A stretch of 64,000 nt of DNA from Rhodanobacter_A agri (GCF_044904705.1 NZ_JADIKL010000009.1:1-64000), one strand, 5' to 3'. Shown: positions 24,511-34,832, counted from the stretch's first letter. The notes: generated from the sequence alone by a model not told the origin. Numbers and translations are program-made.

Positions 24511-25968
24511 ATGACCTCCATCTCCGGCGTAGGCACCACCACGACGCCCACCACCACGGGTGGTGCTACGGGCAGCAGCTCGAGCGGCCTCGGCAGCACC
24601 AACAGTCCGGGCAGCGGCCTGCTCAGCTCGGCGGGCATCGGCTCGGGGCTGGACGTCAACGCCATCATCACTGCGCTGGTCAACGCCAAGCAGGCGGGGC
24701 CGTCGCAGCAGATCAGCAACCAGACCACGCAGCTGCAGGCACAGGAAGCCGGACTGACCGGTTTGGGCAGTGCGCTGAGCTCGCTGCAATCCACGCTGAG
24801 CACGCTGGGCAGCAGCCTGACCTTCAACAGCTACGCGGCCACGTTCGGAAACACCGCGGTGGGCACCGCCACGACACTGCCCAATGCGCAGCCGGGCAAT
24901 TACAACCTGGTGGTGAACCACCTGGCCACGGCGCAGAAGCGGTCCAGCGCCGCCTATGCCTCGGGCAGTGCGGTGGGCGCCGGAACTTTGACGGTCAGCG
25001 TCGGCAACCAGACGATGAACCTCAATGTCTCGGCGACCGATTCGATCAGCACCATCGCCACGGCGATCAACCAGTCCAGCGGTAATCCCGGCGTGCAGGC
25101 CACCGTCGTCAACGGCGCCAATGGCGCGCAGCTGCTGCTGACCTCCACCAAGACCGGCGTGGCGAACGCCTTCACCGTGAACACGGGCGCCGGCAGCAGT
25201 ACCGGGCTGTCATCGCTGGCGACGGCACTGAACACGGCCGGCGCCAACGAGGCCAGCGACGCCAGCCTGAGCATCGACGGCATCGCGGTGACCAGCGCTA
25301 CCAATTCAGTGAGCGGCGCGCTGAACGGCGTCACCCTGAACCTGACCGCCACCGGCTCTTCCAGCCTCACCGTGAGCCAGGACACCAGCGGCGTAACCAC
25401 CGCGGTGAACGCCTTCGTCAGCGCTTACAACAGCTACGTCTCCACCGTGGGCACGCTGAGCAGCTACGACCCGAGCTCCCAGCAGGCCGGCGTACTGCTG
25501 GGCGATACCACGCTGATGTCGGTACAGCGCCAGATCAACAGCGTGCTGAGCAGCAACGTGCCGGGCAACAGCATCGGTTCGCTGGCAGCGCTGGGCCTGA
25601 CCCGCAATGCCGACGGCACGCTCGCCCTGAACAGCGCCACCTTGAACACGGCGCTGCAGAACAACCCGGGCGCGGTGCAAGACCTGTTCGCCGGCCCCAA
25701 AGGCTATGCCACCCGCCTCAACAGCTCGCTGGACGGCTTCACCGCCAGCAACGGCATCATCGCCACGCGCACCGCCAGCATCCAGAACCAGCTCACCAAT
25801 CTGAGCCAGGAATCGACGGCGCTGACCGCGCGCATGAATGTCTACACGACCCAGTTGCGCCAGCAGTACACCGCGCTGGACACGCTGATGTCTTCGCTCA
25901 ACAACACCAGCAGCTACCTCACCAGTTCGCTGCAGGCGATGTTGAACAGCAATTCCTCGAACAAGTGA
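24511..25968 (+). CDS. fliD: Filament cap protein FliD (HAP2), 485 aa
   Basis: FliD caps the filament and folds exported flagellin. After a Thr/Ser/Gly-rich start, the FliD-N signature SAGIGSGLDVNAIITALVNA begins at about residue 44. The middle has the repeated Ig-like patches of HAP2, and the C-terminus a coiled coil ending MYTTQLRQQYTALDTLMSSL-like (actual order NVYTTQLRQQYTALDTLM), then NNTSSYLTSSLQ. The ATG at 24511 follows AAAGGAAAA. An ATG at 24454 in the same frame lies inside the sigma-54 promoter and is rejected. Confidence 0.94.
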   Translation: MTSISGVGTTTTPTTTGGATGSSSSGLGSTNSPGSGLLSSAGIGSGLDVNAIITALVNAKQAGPSQQISNQTTQLQAQEAGLTGLGSALSSLQSTLSTLGSSLTFNSYAATFGNTAVGTATTLPNAQPGNYNLVVNHLATAQKRSSAAYASGSAVGAGTLTVSVGNQTMNLNVSATDSISTIATAINQSSGNPGVQATVVNGANGAQLLLTSTKTGVANAFTVNTGAGSSTGLSSLATALNTAGANEASDASLSIDGIAVTSATNSVSGALNGVTLNLTATGSSSLTVSQDTSGVTTAVNAFVSAYNSYVSTVGTLSSYDPSSQQAGVLLGDTTLMSVQRQINSVLSSNVPGNSIGSLAALGLTRNADGTLALNSATLNTALQNNPGAVQDLFAGPKGYATRLNSSLDGFTASNGIIATRTASIQNQLTNLSQESTALTARMNVYTTQLRQQYTALDTLMSSLNNTSSYLTSSLQAMLNSNSSNK

Positions 25969-25981
25969 TGGAGGCCTGTTC

Positions 25982-26404
25982 ATGACGAACACTTATATGC
26001 GCCAGGCCAGCGCGATGTATCAGCAGACCCGCGCCGAAGGGCGCGTGGAGGGCGCCGACCCGCACCAGCTGATCGCCATGCTGCTGGACGGCGCGATCGA
26101 ACGCATCGCGCAGGCGCGCTCGCTGCTTCGCCACGGCGACGTGCCCGCCAAGGGCGCCGTGATCACCAAGGCCGTGGCGATCGTCGGCGAGCTGCGCGCC
26201 AGCCTCAACCACGAGGCCGACGCCACGCTGACCCAGCGGCTGGACTCGCTCTACGACTACATCAACCGCCGACTGCTGTTCGCTCAGCTCAACAACGACG
26301 ACCCGGCGCTGGCCGAATGCATCCGGCTGCTCGAACCGGTGCGCGACGGCTGGAACGGCATCCGCGATGCCTACCTCGCCGGCCGCCCCGGCAACGTCGC
26401 ATGA
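25982..26404 (+). CDS. fliS: Flagellin export chaperone FliS, 140 aa
   Basis: Cytoplasmic chaperone that holds flagellin monomers before export. The pattern VEGADPHQLIAMLLDGAIER followed by IAQARSLLRHGDVPAKGAVI, and a later LYDYINRRLLFAQLNNDDPA, is plainly FliS. Length is normal. The stop overlaps the following fliT-like ATG (ATGA). Confidence 0.95.
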   Translation: MTNTYMRQASAMYQQTRAEGRVEGADPHQLIAMLLDGAIERIAQARSLLRHGDVPAKGAVITKAVAIVGELRASLNHEADATLTQRLDSLYDYINRRLLFAQLNNDDPALAECIRLLEPVRDGWNGIRDAYLAGRPGNVA

Positions 26405-26697
26405 GCACAGGGCACACCCTGCTGGAGCGCGCGCTGGCGGTCAGCAGCTCGATGCTGACGGCCGCCCGCGACGGCCGCTGGGACAGCTTGCCCCGGCTGG
26501 ATGCGGAGCGCCAACCGCTGCTGCGTGCCAGCCATCCGCGCGACAGGCGCAGCCGCGAGCTGTTGCAGCAGCTGCTGGCTTGCAATGAAGAGATGCTGGA
26601 CCTGGCCGCGCGCGCGCGCGCCGAGGTCGCTGATGCGCTGAGTCGCCACGGCTACGCACACCACGCCTTGCGCACCTACGTCGACCTGGCCCGGTAA
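26401..26697 (+). CDS. fliT: FliT-like flagellar chaperone, 98 aa
   Basis: Small helical Arg/Leu/Ala-rich protein coupled to fliS by a four-base overlap. FliT family members chaperone FliD. Similarity is weak at the residue level (DGRWDSLPRLDAERQPLL is the most FliT-like stretch, matching the W/LxxLxxxRxxLL pattern), so the name rests on position, length and this pattern. The alternative is an uncharacterised flagellar protein. Confidence 0.65.
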   Translation: MSTGHTLLERALAVSSSMLTAARDGRWDSLPRLDAERQPLLRASHPRDRRSRELLQQLLACNEEMLDLAARARAEVADALSRHGYAHHALRTYVDLAR

Positions 26698-26851
26698 ACC
26701 GGGGGAATAGATGGCGAGTCGACGCGGTTCGTTCCACGCTTGCATGCCTTGACCGCGCTTCCGCTTGATCCGCGGCGAGCGGGCGAGCATGTTGCCGCGG
26801 CAACACCAGCCATGGGCCGACCAGCGGCCCGGACCACCACGCGGAGCCGAC

Positions 26852-27406
26852 ATGACTGCCAGCAGCTGGGACGAATTCGATCAACGCCTGAGCAGCGAGG
26901 AGCATCTGCACTCCGACAGCGAGCCACTGGCCTGGCCGCCGCCGGCCGAGCTGCTGCAGCGGCTGGCCGAACGCAACGCGAACACCTTGGCGACCCTGGC
27001 GGCGCTGGAAGAGCGCCGCGCCGATTTCGGCGACGACGACAATCCATTGATGCAGGAAATGCTGCGCATGGATGCCAAGCTCACCGCGCTGGTGGAAATC
27101 GTGAACCAGCTGCTGGCACCCGCCGCCACGCTGCCGCCGCGCCATGCGCTGCGTTTCAATGCCGTCGGTGCCCTGCTGCCGGCCGCGCTGCTGCCGCCCG
27201 GCGATGGCTTGCGCCTGCGCCTGCACTTCGATGCCTGCCGCAGCTTGCCGCTCGAACTGGTGGGGCGCGTGGTGCGCGTGTTCGACGACGGTCGCGGTTT
27301 CATGGAATTCGCGACGCCGGGCGATGCGATAAGTGACGCGATTGAGCGCCTCGTGTTCCGTCATCACCGACGCAAAGTGGCAGAGGCGCGCCAGCAGCTT
27401 GGATGA
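26852..27406 (+). CDS. PilZ-like domain protein of the flagellar cluster, 184 aa
   Basis: Occupies the place of the PilZ-like gene between fliT and fleQ in Xanthomonas-type clusters. The N-terminal half (1-95) is helical and acidic. The C-terminal half (about 95-170) is beta-rich: LRLRLHFDACRSLPLELVGR with VVRVFDDGRGFMEFATP, as in PilZ barrels. The cyclic-di-GMP motifs RxxxR and D/NxSxxG are not visible, so nucleotide binding is doubtful. GCGGAG precedes the ATG at 26852; an earlier ATG at 26765 lacks a ribosome site. Confidence 0.6.
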   Translation: MTASSWDEFDQRLSSEEHLHSDSEPLAWPPPAELLQRLAERNANTLATLAALEERRADFGDDDNPLMQEMLRMDAKLTALVEIVNQLLAPAATLPPRHALRFNAVGALLPAALLPPGDGLRLRLHFDACRSLPLELVGRVVRVFDDGRGFMEFATPGDAISDAIERLVFRHHRRKVAEARQQLG

Positions 27407-27750
27407 GCCGCCGACGTAGTTGTCATTTCGCATGTGATATCGATCACAGTTGCGCAACTTCCGCTGAAAAAATTTCGACGCCCGTCACGTGCTTCCGGAT
27501 GCCTTCGTCACGAAGCCGGCGCCTGGCAAAGACCTTTCGTTTCATGCGTTTGCGGCAAACTCTTGCGCACGCCGCCCAGTCCGGCCGTCGTGGTTCATCC
27601 GACGAGCGACGTTTTGCTGTCGCCACGGCCGCCAAAGTTGGCCTCCTTGTTGCTCTTGGTTCATCGAGCCGGCGACGGAAAGTCGGCACAGACGAACAGC
27701 GCGCCCCGCTGGAAGCCGTGGGCTGCGATTTGTGCGTAAGGAGAAGGGGT
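27407..27750 (+). promoter_or_regulatory. 344-bp leader region of fleQ
   Basis: No gene is supported here: an open frame runs into fleQ, but its upstream part is Arg/Ser-rich noise. The region contains a perfect CRP/Clp-type site at 27433-27448 and the fleQ ribosome site AAGGAGAAGG at 27738-27747. A sigma-70 promoter could not be fixed with confidence. Confidence 0.5.
27433..27448. promoter_or_regulatory. CRP/Clp-type binding site upstream of fleQ
   Basis: TGTGATATCGATCACA is a perfect TGTGA-N6-TCACA palindrome, the consensus of CRP and of its Xanthomonadales relative Clp. It begins 318 bp before the fleQ start. In Pseudomonas the CRP homologue Vfr represses fleQ; Clp is a known motility regulator in Xanthomonas (established knowledge). 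Use of this site here is inference. Confidence 0.65.
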
Positions 27751-29184
<1,434 letters not shown>

Positions 29185-29190
29185 GAGCGG

Positions 29191-29214
29191 CCACGCATCG
29201 CGCGCGATGCGTGG
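29191..29214. repeat. Perfect 24-bp palindrome between fleQ and the fliE promoter
   Basis: CCACGCATCGCG followed directly by its reverse complement. It starts 7 bp after the fleQ stop and its last three bases are the first bases of the sigma-54 -24 element of fliE. It could be a terminator stem for fleQ, although it has no loop or T-run, or an operator. Confidence 0.7.
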
Positions 29215-29227
29215 CACGGCTCGTGCA
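29212..29227 (+). promoter_or_regulatory. Sigma-54 promoter of fliEFGHIJK
   Basis: TGGCACGGCTCGTGCA: the -24 half is a perfect TGGCAC, GC follows at exact spacing, and the -12 half is GTGCA. It lies 67 bp before the fliE ATG. Confidence 0.75.
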
Positions 29228-29293
29228 TTCACAGCTTCAAACCCGTCACGCGACGGGATTTCGTCTCCCACCCATCGGCATGGATCCCGCGCC

Positions 29294-29620
29294 ATGAGCA
29301 CGATCGACGTCAACAACCTGCTTGCCCAGATGCGCCAGATGACGGCGCAGGTGCGCATGCCGGAAACCGCGGTGCAGGCGCCGGCCAGCAGCGGGCCCTC
29401 GGATTTCTCCAGCCTGCTCAAGCAATCCATCGCCGCCGTGGGCAACAGCCAGATGCAGGCGGGTCAGATGGCCGCCAGCTTCGAACGCGGCGATCCCGGC
29501 GCCGACCTCGGCCGCACCATGATCGCAGTGCAGAAGGCCGATCTCTCGCTGCGCACGATGGTGGCGGTGCAGGGCAAGCTGGTCGACGCCTACAAAGACG
29601 TCATGAACATGTCGGTCTGA
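29294..29620 (+). CDS. fliE: MS-ring/rod junction protein FliE, 108 aa
   Basis: Adapter between the MS-ring (FliF) and the rod, among the first exported proteins. The C-terminal half has the family pattern GADLGRTMIAVQKADLSLRT followed by MVAVQGKLVDAYKDVMNMSV. Length is normal. The start ATG at 29294 (MSTIDVNNLLAQMRQM) has no strong ribosome site; the longer open frame back into fleQ is excluded by the promoter in between. First gene of its operon, 46 bp before fliF. Confidence 0.92.
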   Translation: MSTIDVNNLLAQMRQMTAQVRMPETAVQAPASSGPSDFSSLLKQSIAAVGNSQMQAGQMAASFERGDPGADLGRTMIAVQKADLSLRTMVAVQGKLVDAYKDVMNMSV

Positions 29621-29666
29621 CGCCGGCGCCACGATTACCGAACCATACTGACCGACGAGCAGCCGC

Positions 29667-31364
29667 ATGGCCGACAACGCCATCGCCACGACCGACAACA
29701 GCGGCGTGCGCCTGGACTCCCTCAAGCAGATCACCCGCAATCCGGCGGCGCGCCAGCTCGCGCTGCTGGTGGCGGTGGCTGCGGCGGTAGCGCTCGGCGT
29801 GGCGGTGGTGCTGTGGTCGCGCGGCCCGAACTACGGCCTGCTGTACGCCGGGCTGGACCAGAAAGACGCCGCCGCGATCACCCAGGAGCTGCAAGCTTCC
29901 AGTTCCGCATACAAGCTGGGCGACGATGGCACTTCGATCATGGTGCCCGCCGCCGACCTGGCCGCGTTGCGGCTGCGGCTGGCGGCGAAGGGCTTGCCGC
30001 AGGGCAGCGCCGCGATCAACACGCAGTCGGCCGGCGATTCGCCGTTCGGCATGAGCGACCTCGCCGAACGCACGCGCTACCAGCAGATGCTGGAGAGCGA
30101 CCTCGGCGCCACCATCGCGTCGCTGCAATCGGTGCGCGCCGCGCGCGTGCACCTGGCCATGCCCAAGCCTTCGGCCTTCATCCGCGACAACCACGGCGCC
30201 AGCGCCTCGGTATTGCTCACGCTGTACCAGGGACGCCAGCTCGATGCGGGACAGGTCGCGGCGATCGTCCACCTGGTGGCATCCAGCGTGCCGGGGCTCG
30301 ATCCCAACCAGGTCTCGGTGGTCGACCAGCAGGGGCGGCTGCTGACCAGCAGCAATGCGGACTCGCCTGATGCGGCGGGCGACGATCGCCTGCGGCTGGC
30401 CACGCGCATCGAGAACGGCTATGCACAGCGCATCGAAGAACTGCTGACGCCACTGGCCGGTCCCGGCCGCGTGCGCGCGCAGGTCAACGCGGACCTGGAT
30501 TTCAGCCAGACCGAGAAGGCCAGCGAGACCTACGGCCACGATCATCCCGCGTTGCGCAGTGAGCAGGTCAGCAGCGAACAGCATGGCGCGGGCGAGGCTG
30601 GCGGCGGCGTGCCCGGCGCACTCAGCAACCAGCCGCCGCAGACCGTGGCGCAGCCCACGGCCGCCAAGCCGAACGCCGGCGCGGCCGCCAAACCGGGCAG
30701 CGCGACCGCGGTGACCGGCAGCCGCGATACCGACAGCTCCAACAGCGCCACCCGCAACTACGAACTGGACCGCACCATCAGCCACGTCAGCGACCCGGCC
30801 GGCCGCCTGGCCCGTCTCACGGTGGCAGTGGTGGTGGACGACAAGCTGGTGGGCGGCGCCAACGGCGCCAACGGCGACGCCAAGAGCGTGCCCTTCACCG
30901 CGCAGGAACTGCAGCACCTCACCGACCTGGTGAAGAACGCCGTGGGTTTCGACGCCGCACGCGGCGACAGCGTCAGCGTGATCAACCAGGCCTTCCATCG
31001 CAACGGCGCACCGGATGCGCAGCCGGCGACGCCGCTGTGGGAACGCCCCGGCGCGCTGGACCTGATCAAGCAAGGCCTCGGCGTGCTGGTAGCGCTGCTG
31101 GTGGCGTTCGGTCTGTTGCGCCCGCTGCTCAAGGGCTTGCTGCGCAGTGCGCCGGCGCGGGAAGCCTTCGCGACGCCGCTGCCGAGCGTGTCCGTACGGA
31201 TAGGCGACGACGAGCCGCGCGAAAGCAGCCAACCGGTCCGTATCGATATGGCGCCTACGCTGGCCTACGAACAGCGCATCGGCCAGGCCCGCCGGATGGT
31301 GGGCGAAAACTCCAAGCAAGTGGCGCAGGTGGTCAGGAACTGGGTGGGCGAAGATGGCAACTAA
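29667..31364 (+). CDS. fliF: Flagellar MS-ring protein FliF, 565 aa
   Basis: Inner-membrane ring on which the basal body is built. A first membrane segment (about 33-52, LALLVAVAAAVALGVAVVLW) is followed by the ring-building motifs YAGLDQKDAAAITQELQ and VRAARVHLAMPKPSAFIRD and a large periplasmic part; the second membrane segment is near 455-475. The C-terminal cytosolic tail ends VAQVVRNWVGEDGN, the FliG-binding helix. Size is normal. Its stop overlaps the fliG start by 11 bp. Confidence 0.96.
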   Translation: MADNAIATTDNSGVRLDSLKQITRNPAARQLALLVAVAAAVALGVAVVLWSRGPNYGLLYAGLDQKDAAAITQELQASSSAYKLGDDGTSIMVPAADLAALRLRLAAKGLPQGSAAINTQSAGDSPFGMSDLAERTRYQQMLESDLGATIASLQSVRAARVHLAMPKPSAFIRDNHGASASVLLTLYQGRQLDAGQVAAIVHLVASSVPGLDPNQVSVVDQQGRLLTSSNADSPDAAGDDRLRLATRIENGYAQRIEELLTPLAGPGRVRAQVNADLDFSQTEKASETYGHDHPALRSEQVSSEQHGAGEAGGGVPGALSNQPPQTVAQPTAAKPNAGAAAKPGSATAVTGSRDTDSSNSATRNYELDRTISHVSDPAGRLARLTVAVVVDDKLVGGANGANGDAKSVPFTAQELQHLTDLVKNAVGFDAARGDSVSVINQAFHRNGAPDAQPATPLWERPGALDLIKQGLGVLVALLVAFGLLRPLLKGLLRSAPAREAFATPLPSVSVRIGDDEPRESSQPVRIDMAPTLAYEQRIGQARRMVGENSKQVAQVVRNWVGEDGN

Positions 31365-32370
31365 CCGTTCCGAAGCGCCCGTCACCGGCGCCCAGCGCGC
31401 GGCGATCCTGCTGCTGACGCTCGGCGAGCAGGATGCGGCCGAGGTGCTGAAACACCTGAGCGCGCGCGACGTGCAGGCGGTCGGTACCGCGATGGCGGCG
31501 CTCGCCAGCGTGTCGCGCGAACAGGTCGAGCAGGTGCTGGACAAGCTCAATGAAGACATGGGGCGGCAGACCGCGCTGGGCGTGGGCACCGAGGAATACA
31601 TCCGCAAGATCCTCACCAACGCGCTGGGCGAGACCAAGGCCGGCGGCCTGATCGACCGCATCCTGCTCGGCCGCAGCAGCAAGGGGCTGGAATCGCTGAA
31701 GTGGATGGAGAGCCGCGCGATCGCCGAAATGATCAACCAGGAGCACCCGCAAATCATCGCGCTGGTGCTGGCGCACCTGGAACCGGACCAGGCGGCCGAA
31801 GTGATCGGCTACCTGCCGCAGCGCGTGCGCTCCGACGCGGTGATGCGCATCGCCACCCTCGACGGCGTGCAGCCGCATGCGCTGAACGAACTGGACGAGA
31901 TCATGGAGCGCCAGTTCAACGGCAACACCAAGAAACTCAAGTCCGCCAACGTGGGTGGACTCAAGGCCGCCGCCAACATCCTCAACGCGATGGACAGCAG
32001 CCGCGAAGCCGAGCTGATGACTGCGATCCGCAGCCAGGACGAGGCGCTGGGCGGCCGCATCGAGGACTTGATGTTCGTGTTCGAAGACCTCGCCGAGCTG
32101 GACGACCGCGGCATGCAGACCCTGTTGCGCGAAGTGCCGTCGGGCATCTTGATCACCGCGCTGAAGGGCGCCGAGCCGGCGATCCGCGAGAAGATTTTCG
32201 CCAACATGTCCAAGCGTGCCGCGGACATGATGCGCGACGACCTGGAAGTGAAGGGTCCGGTGCGACTCAGCGAAGTCGACGCCGCGCAGAAGGAAGTGCT
32301 GGCCGCGGCCAGGAAGCTGGCCGACTCCGGCCAGCTCAGCCTGGGCGGCGGCGGGGATGAATACGTCTGA
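31354..32370 (+). CDS. fliG: Flagellar motor switch protein FliG, 338 aa
   Basis: Rotor protein that takes torque from the stator. The N-domain binds FliF (GAQRAAILLLTLGEQDAAEV). The EHPQ motif of the middle domain is present (INQEHPQIIALVLAHL). The C-terminal torque helix contains the charged run EDLMFVFEDLAELDDRGMQT. The length of 338 aa is close to the 331 of E. coli. The ATG lies inside the end of fliF; the stop shares a base with fliH (TGATG). Confidence 0.97.
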   Translation: MATNRSEAPVTGAQRAAILLLTLGEQDAAEVLKHLSARDVQAVGTAMAALASVSREQVEQVLDKLNEDMGRQTALGVGTEEYIRKILTNALGETKAGGLIDRILLGRSSKGLESLKWMESRAIAEMINQEHPQIIALVLAHLEPDQAAEVIGYLPQRVRSDAVMRIATLDGVQPHALNELDEIMERQFNGNTKKLKSANVGGLKAAANILNAMDSSREAELMTAIRSQDEALGGRIEDLMFVFEDLAELDDRGMQTLLREVPSGILITALKGAEPAIREKIFANMSKRAADMMRDDLEVKGPVRLSEVDAAQKEVLAAARKLADSGQLSLGGGGDEYV

Positions 32371-32999
32371 TGGCAGCCGCGATCCACGACGCCGCGATGG
32401 ACTTCCGGCGCTGGGAGTTGCCGGAAGTCGGCGCCGCGCCGGACGTGTCGCGCGCCGACGCCGCGCCACCGCAGCCGACCGTGTACGAACTGGAGGCGCT
32501 CGAACAGCAGGCACGCGATGAAGGCCATGCCGCCGGCATCGCCGAGGGCCGGGCCGCGGCGCGGCAGGAGCTGCGCGAGCGCATGGCCCAGCTGGACGCC
32601 GTGTACGAGGCGGCAGCGCGCCCGCTGCAGGTATTCGACGAGCAGATCGTCCAGGAACTGGCGCGACTGGCAATGGTGGTGGCCGGCCGGGTAGTCGCCC
32701 GCGAATTGCAGCTGTCGCCCGAGCTCGTCGCGCGCGCCGTGCGCGAGGCGGCCAACGCGCTGCCGGCGGCCACCCGCGAACTGCGCGTGCACCTGCATCC
32801 GCAAGACCTGGCCCTGCTGCAGGAGCTGGGCTCGGCCGAGCGCCACTGGCAACTGCTGGCCGACCCCACGCTGGCGCGTGGCGACTGCCGGCTGGAAAGC
32901 GAGCACTCGCGACTCGATGCGCGGGTGGAAACCCGCCTGGCGGCGATGGTCGACGCCGTGCTCGGCGAAGCCGCCGCGCCAGACGGCGGCGACGCATGA
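32370..32999 (+). CDS. fliH: Export ATPase regulator FliH, 209 aa
   Basis: Peripheral stalk that anchors and restrains the FliI ATPase. The N-terminus has a Trp-containing FliN/FlhA-binding patch (MDFRRWELPE), followed by a Glu/Ala/Arg-rich coiled coil with GxxxG-like spacing (EGHAAGIAEGRAAARQELRE), and a C-terminal domain similar to HrpE/YscL (LAMVVAGRVVARELQLSPEL). Length and position between fliG and fliI are as expected. Confidence 0.92.
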   Translation: MAAAIHDAAMDFRRWELPEVGAAPDVSRADAAPPQPTVYELEALEQQARDEGHAAGIAEGRAAARQELRERMAQLDAVYEAAARPLQVFDEQIVQELARLAMVVAGRVVARELQLSPELVARAVREAANALPAATRELRVHLHPQDLALLQELGSAERHWQLLADPTLARGDCRLESEHSRLDARVETRLAAMVDAVLGEAAAPDGGDA

Positions 33000-34363
33000 A
33001 CACGGCTGCCGATCCGGTCGCTCGACGCGAACGCTGGCAACGCCAGTTCGCGCGGCAGGCCGCCCGCGCGGCCACGGCACGCACGCTGGCGGTGGAAGGC
33101 AGCCTGCGCCGCGTAGTCGGCCTGACCCTGGAGGCCGAAGGCTGCGAAGCCGCGCTAGGCGCGCGCTGCCTGGTCGACACCGCCGACGGCGGCAAGCTGG
33201 AAACCGAAGTGGTCGGCTTCGCCGACGAACGCCTGCTGCTGATGCCGGTGGGCGACATGCATGGCGTGTTGCCGAATGCACGGGTGCGTCCCTGCGCGCG
33301 CAGCGGCGGCTTGCCGGTGGGGGCGCATCTGCTGGGCCGGGTAGTCGGCGCCGACGGCTTGCCGCTGGACGGCCTCGGCGCGCTCGATGTCGACGAGCAC
33401 GCGGCGCTCAAGAACGAGCCGATCAACCCGATGGCGCGCAAACCGATCGACGCGCCGCTGGATGTGGGCGTGCGCGCGATCAACGCGCTGCTCACCGTGG
33501 GCCGCGGCCAGCGCCTGGGCCTGTTCGCCGGCTCCGGCGTGGGCAAGTCCACCTTGCTCGGCATGATGACCCGCTACACCAACGCCGACGTGGTCGTGGT
33601 CGGCCTGATCGGCGAACGCGGCCGCGAGGTGAAGGAGTTCGTCGAACACACGCTGGGCGAGGAAGGCCGGCGCCGCGCGGTGATCGTGGCCGCGCCCGCC
33701 GACGCACCGCCGCTCAAGCGCCTGCGCGGTGCGCAATACGCCACCGCGATCGCCGAATGGTTCCGCGACCGCGGCCAGCGCGTGCTGCTGCTGATGGATT
33801 CGCTCACCCGTTACGCCCAGGCGCAGCGCGAGATCGCGCTGGCGATCGGCGAGCCGCCGGCCACCAAGGGCTATCCGCCCTCGGTGTTTGCCATGTTGCC
33901 CGCACTGGTCGAGCGCGCCGGCAACGACGCCGAGGGGCGCGGTTCGATCACTGCGTTTTACACGGTGCTCACCGAAGGTGACGACTATCGCCACGATCCG
34001 ATTGCCGATGCCGCCCGCGCGATCCTCGACGGCCACATCGTGCTGTCACGCGACCTGGCCGAGGCCGGCCACTACCCGGCCATCGACATCGAGGCGTCGA
34101 TCAGCCGCGTGATGCCGGCGGTGGTGGAGCGCGAACACCTGCAGGCGGCCCAGCGTTTCCGCCGCGTCTACTCGGCGTATCGCCAGCAGCGCGACCTGAT
34201 CGCGGTGGGCGCCTACCAGCGCGGCTCCGATCCGCAGGTGGACCTCGCCATCGAACTGTGGCCGCAACTGCGCGGCTTCCTGCAGCAGGAAGTCGACGAA
34301 CCGATGACGCTGGAAGCCGCCGTCGCGCGGCTCGACACTCTTGCCGCACAGGTGACTGCATGA
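32996..34363 (+). CDS. fliI: Flagellum-specific export ATPase FliI, 455 aa
   Basis: Hexameric ATPase of flagellar type III export, related to F1-beta. Walker A is GLFAGSGVGKSTLLGMM at about residues 175-191; Walker B lies in RVLLLMDSLTRYAQAQREIA, preceded by VVVGLIGERGREVKEF and followed by GEPPATKGYPPSVFA. The gene overlaps fliH and fliJ by four bases each, a tight export module. Confidence 0.97.
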   Translation: MNTAADPVARRERWQRQFARQAARAATARTLAVEGSLRRVVGLTLEAEGCEAALGARCLVDTADGGKLETEVVGFADERLLLMPVGDMHGVLPNARVRPCARSGGLPVGAHLLGRVVGADGLPLDGLGALDVDEHAALKNEPINPMARKPIDAPLDVGVRAINALLTVGRGQRLGLFAGSGVGKSTLLGMMTRYTNADVVVVGLIGERGREVKEFVEHTLGEEGRRRAVIVAAPADAPPLKRLRGAQYATAIAEWFRDRGQRVLLLMDSLTRYAQAQREIALAIGEPPATKGYPPSVFAMLPALVERAGNDAEGRGSITAFYTVLTEGDDYRHDPIADAARAILDGHIVLSRDLAEAGHYPAIDIEASISRVMPAVVEREHLQAAQRFRRVYSAYRQQRDLIAVGAYQRGSDPQVDLAIELWPQLRGFLQQEVDEPMTLEAAVARLDTLAAQVTA

Positions 34364-34785
34364 ACTCGCGCTCCAAGCGCCTGCAACCGGCGGTGGACCA
34401 GGCCCACCAGAAGACCGAGGACGCGCTGGCGAAACTGGCCACGCAGCAACAGCAGCTGGCGAAGGCCGAACACCAGCTCGGCGAGCTGGAGCGCTACCGC
34501 AACGAATACGCGGCGGCAGGCGAGGGCGCGGTCAGCGTCAGCGCCTTGCTCAACCGCCAGCAATTCGTCGCGCGCATCGACCAGGCGATCGCCCAGCAAG
34601 CCGCCGAGATCGACCGCCAGCATCGCCGGCTGAACCAGGTGCGCGACCACTGGAAACAGGCGCATGCACGCGAGAGCGCGCTGGGCAGCGTGGTCGCGCA
34701 GCACCAGGAACACGAACGCCGCGCCGAAGAGCGGCACGAACAAGCCGAGATCGACGAGCGCATGCAGCATCGCCGGCCGCGCTGA
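34360..34785 (+). CDS. fliJ: Export chaperone/stalk protein FliJ, 141 aa
   Basis: Long coiled-coil protein that links FliI to FlhA and escorts chaperones. Nearly the whole chain is heptad-like, rich in Gln, Ala and charged residues (RSKRLQPAVDQAHQKTEDAL at the N-terminus, HQEHERRAEERHEQAEIDER at the C-terminus). The length of 141 matches the family. The ATG at 34360 overlaps the fliI stop; the open frame upstream lies within fliI. Confidence 0.92.
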   Translation: MNSRSKRLQPAVDQAHQKTEDALAKLATQQQQLAKAEHQLGELERYRNEYAAAGEGAVSVSALLNRQQFVARIDQAIAQQAAEIDRQHRRLNQVRDHWKQAHARESALGSVVAQHQEHERRAEERHEQAEIDERMQHRRPR

Positions 34786-34832
34786 GGCGCCGCGATGCCG
34801 CGCCCGTCCCCCGGCAAAGGAATTCTTCCGCC

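Noticed and set aside
27403..27750. Upstream start for fleQ
   Set aside because: The extra 116 residues are not protein-like and contain the CRP-type site; FleQ homology starts at the GTG at 27751 next to a strong ribosome site.
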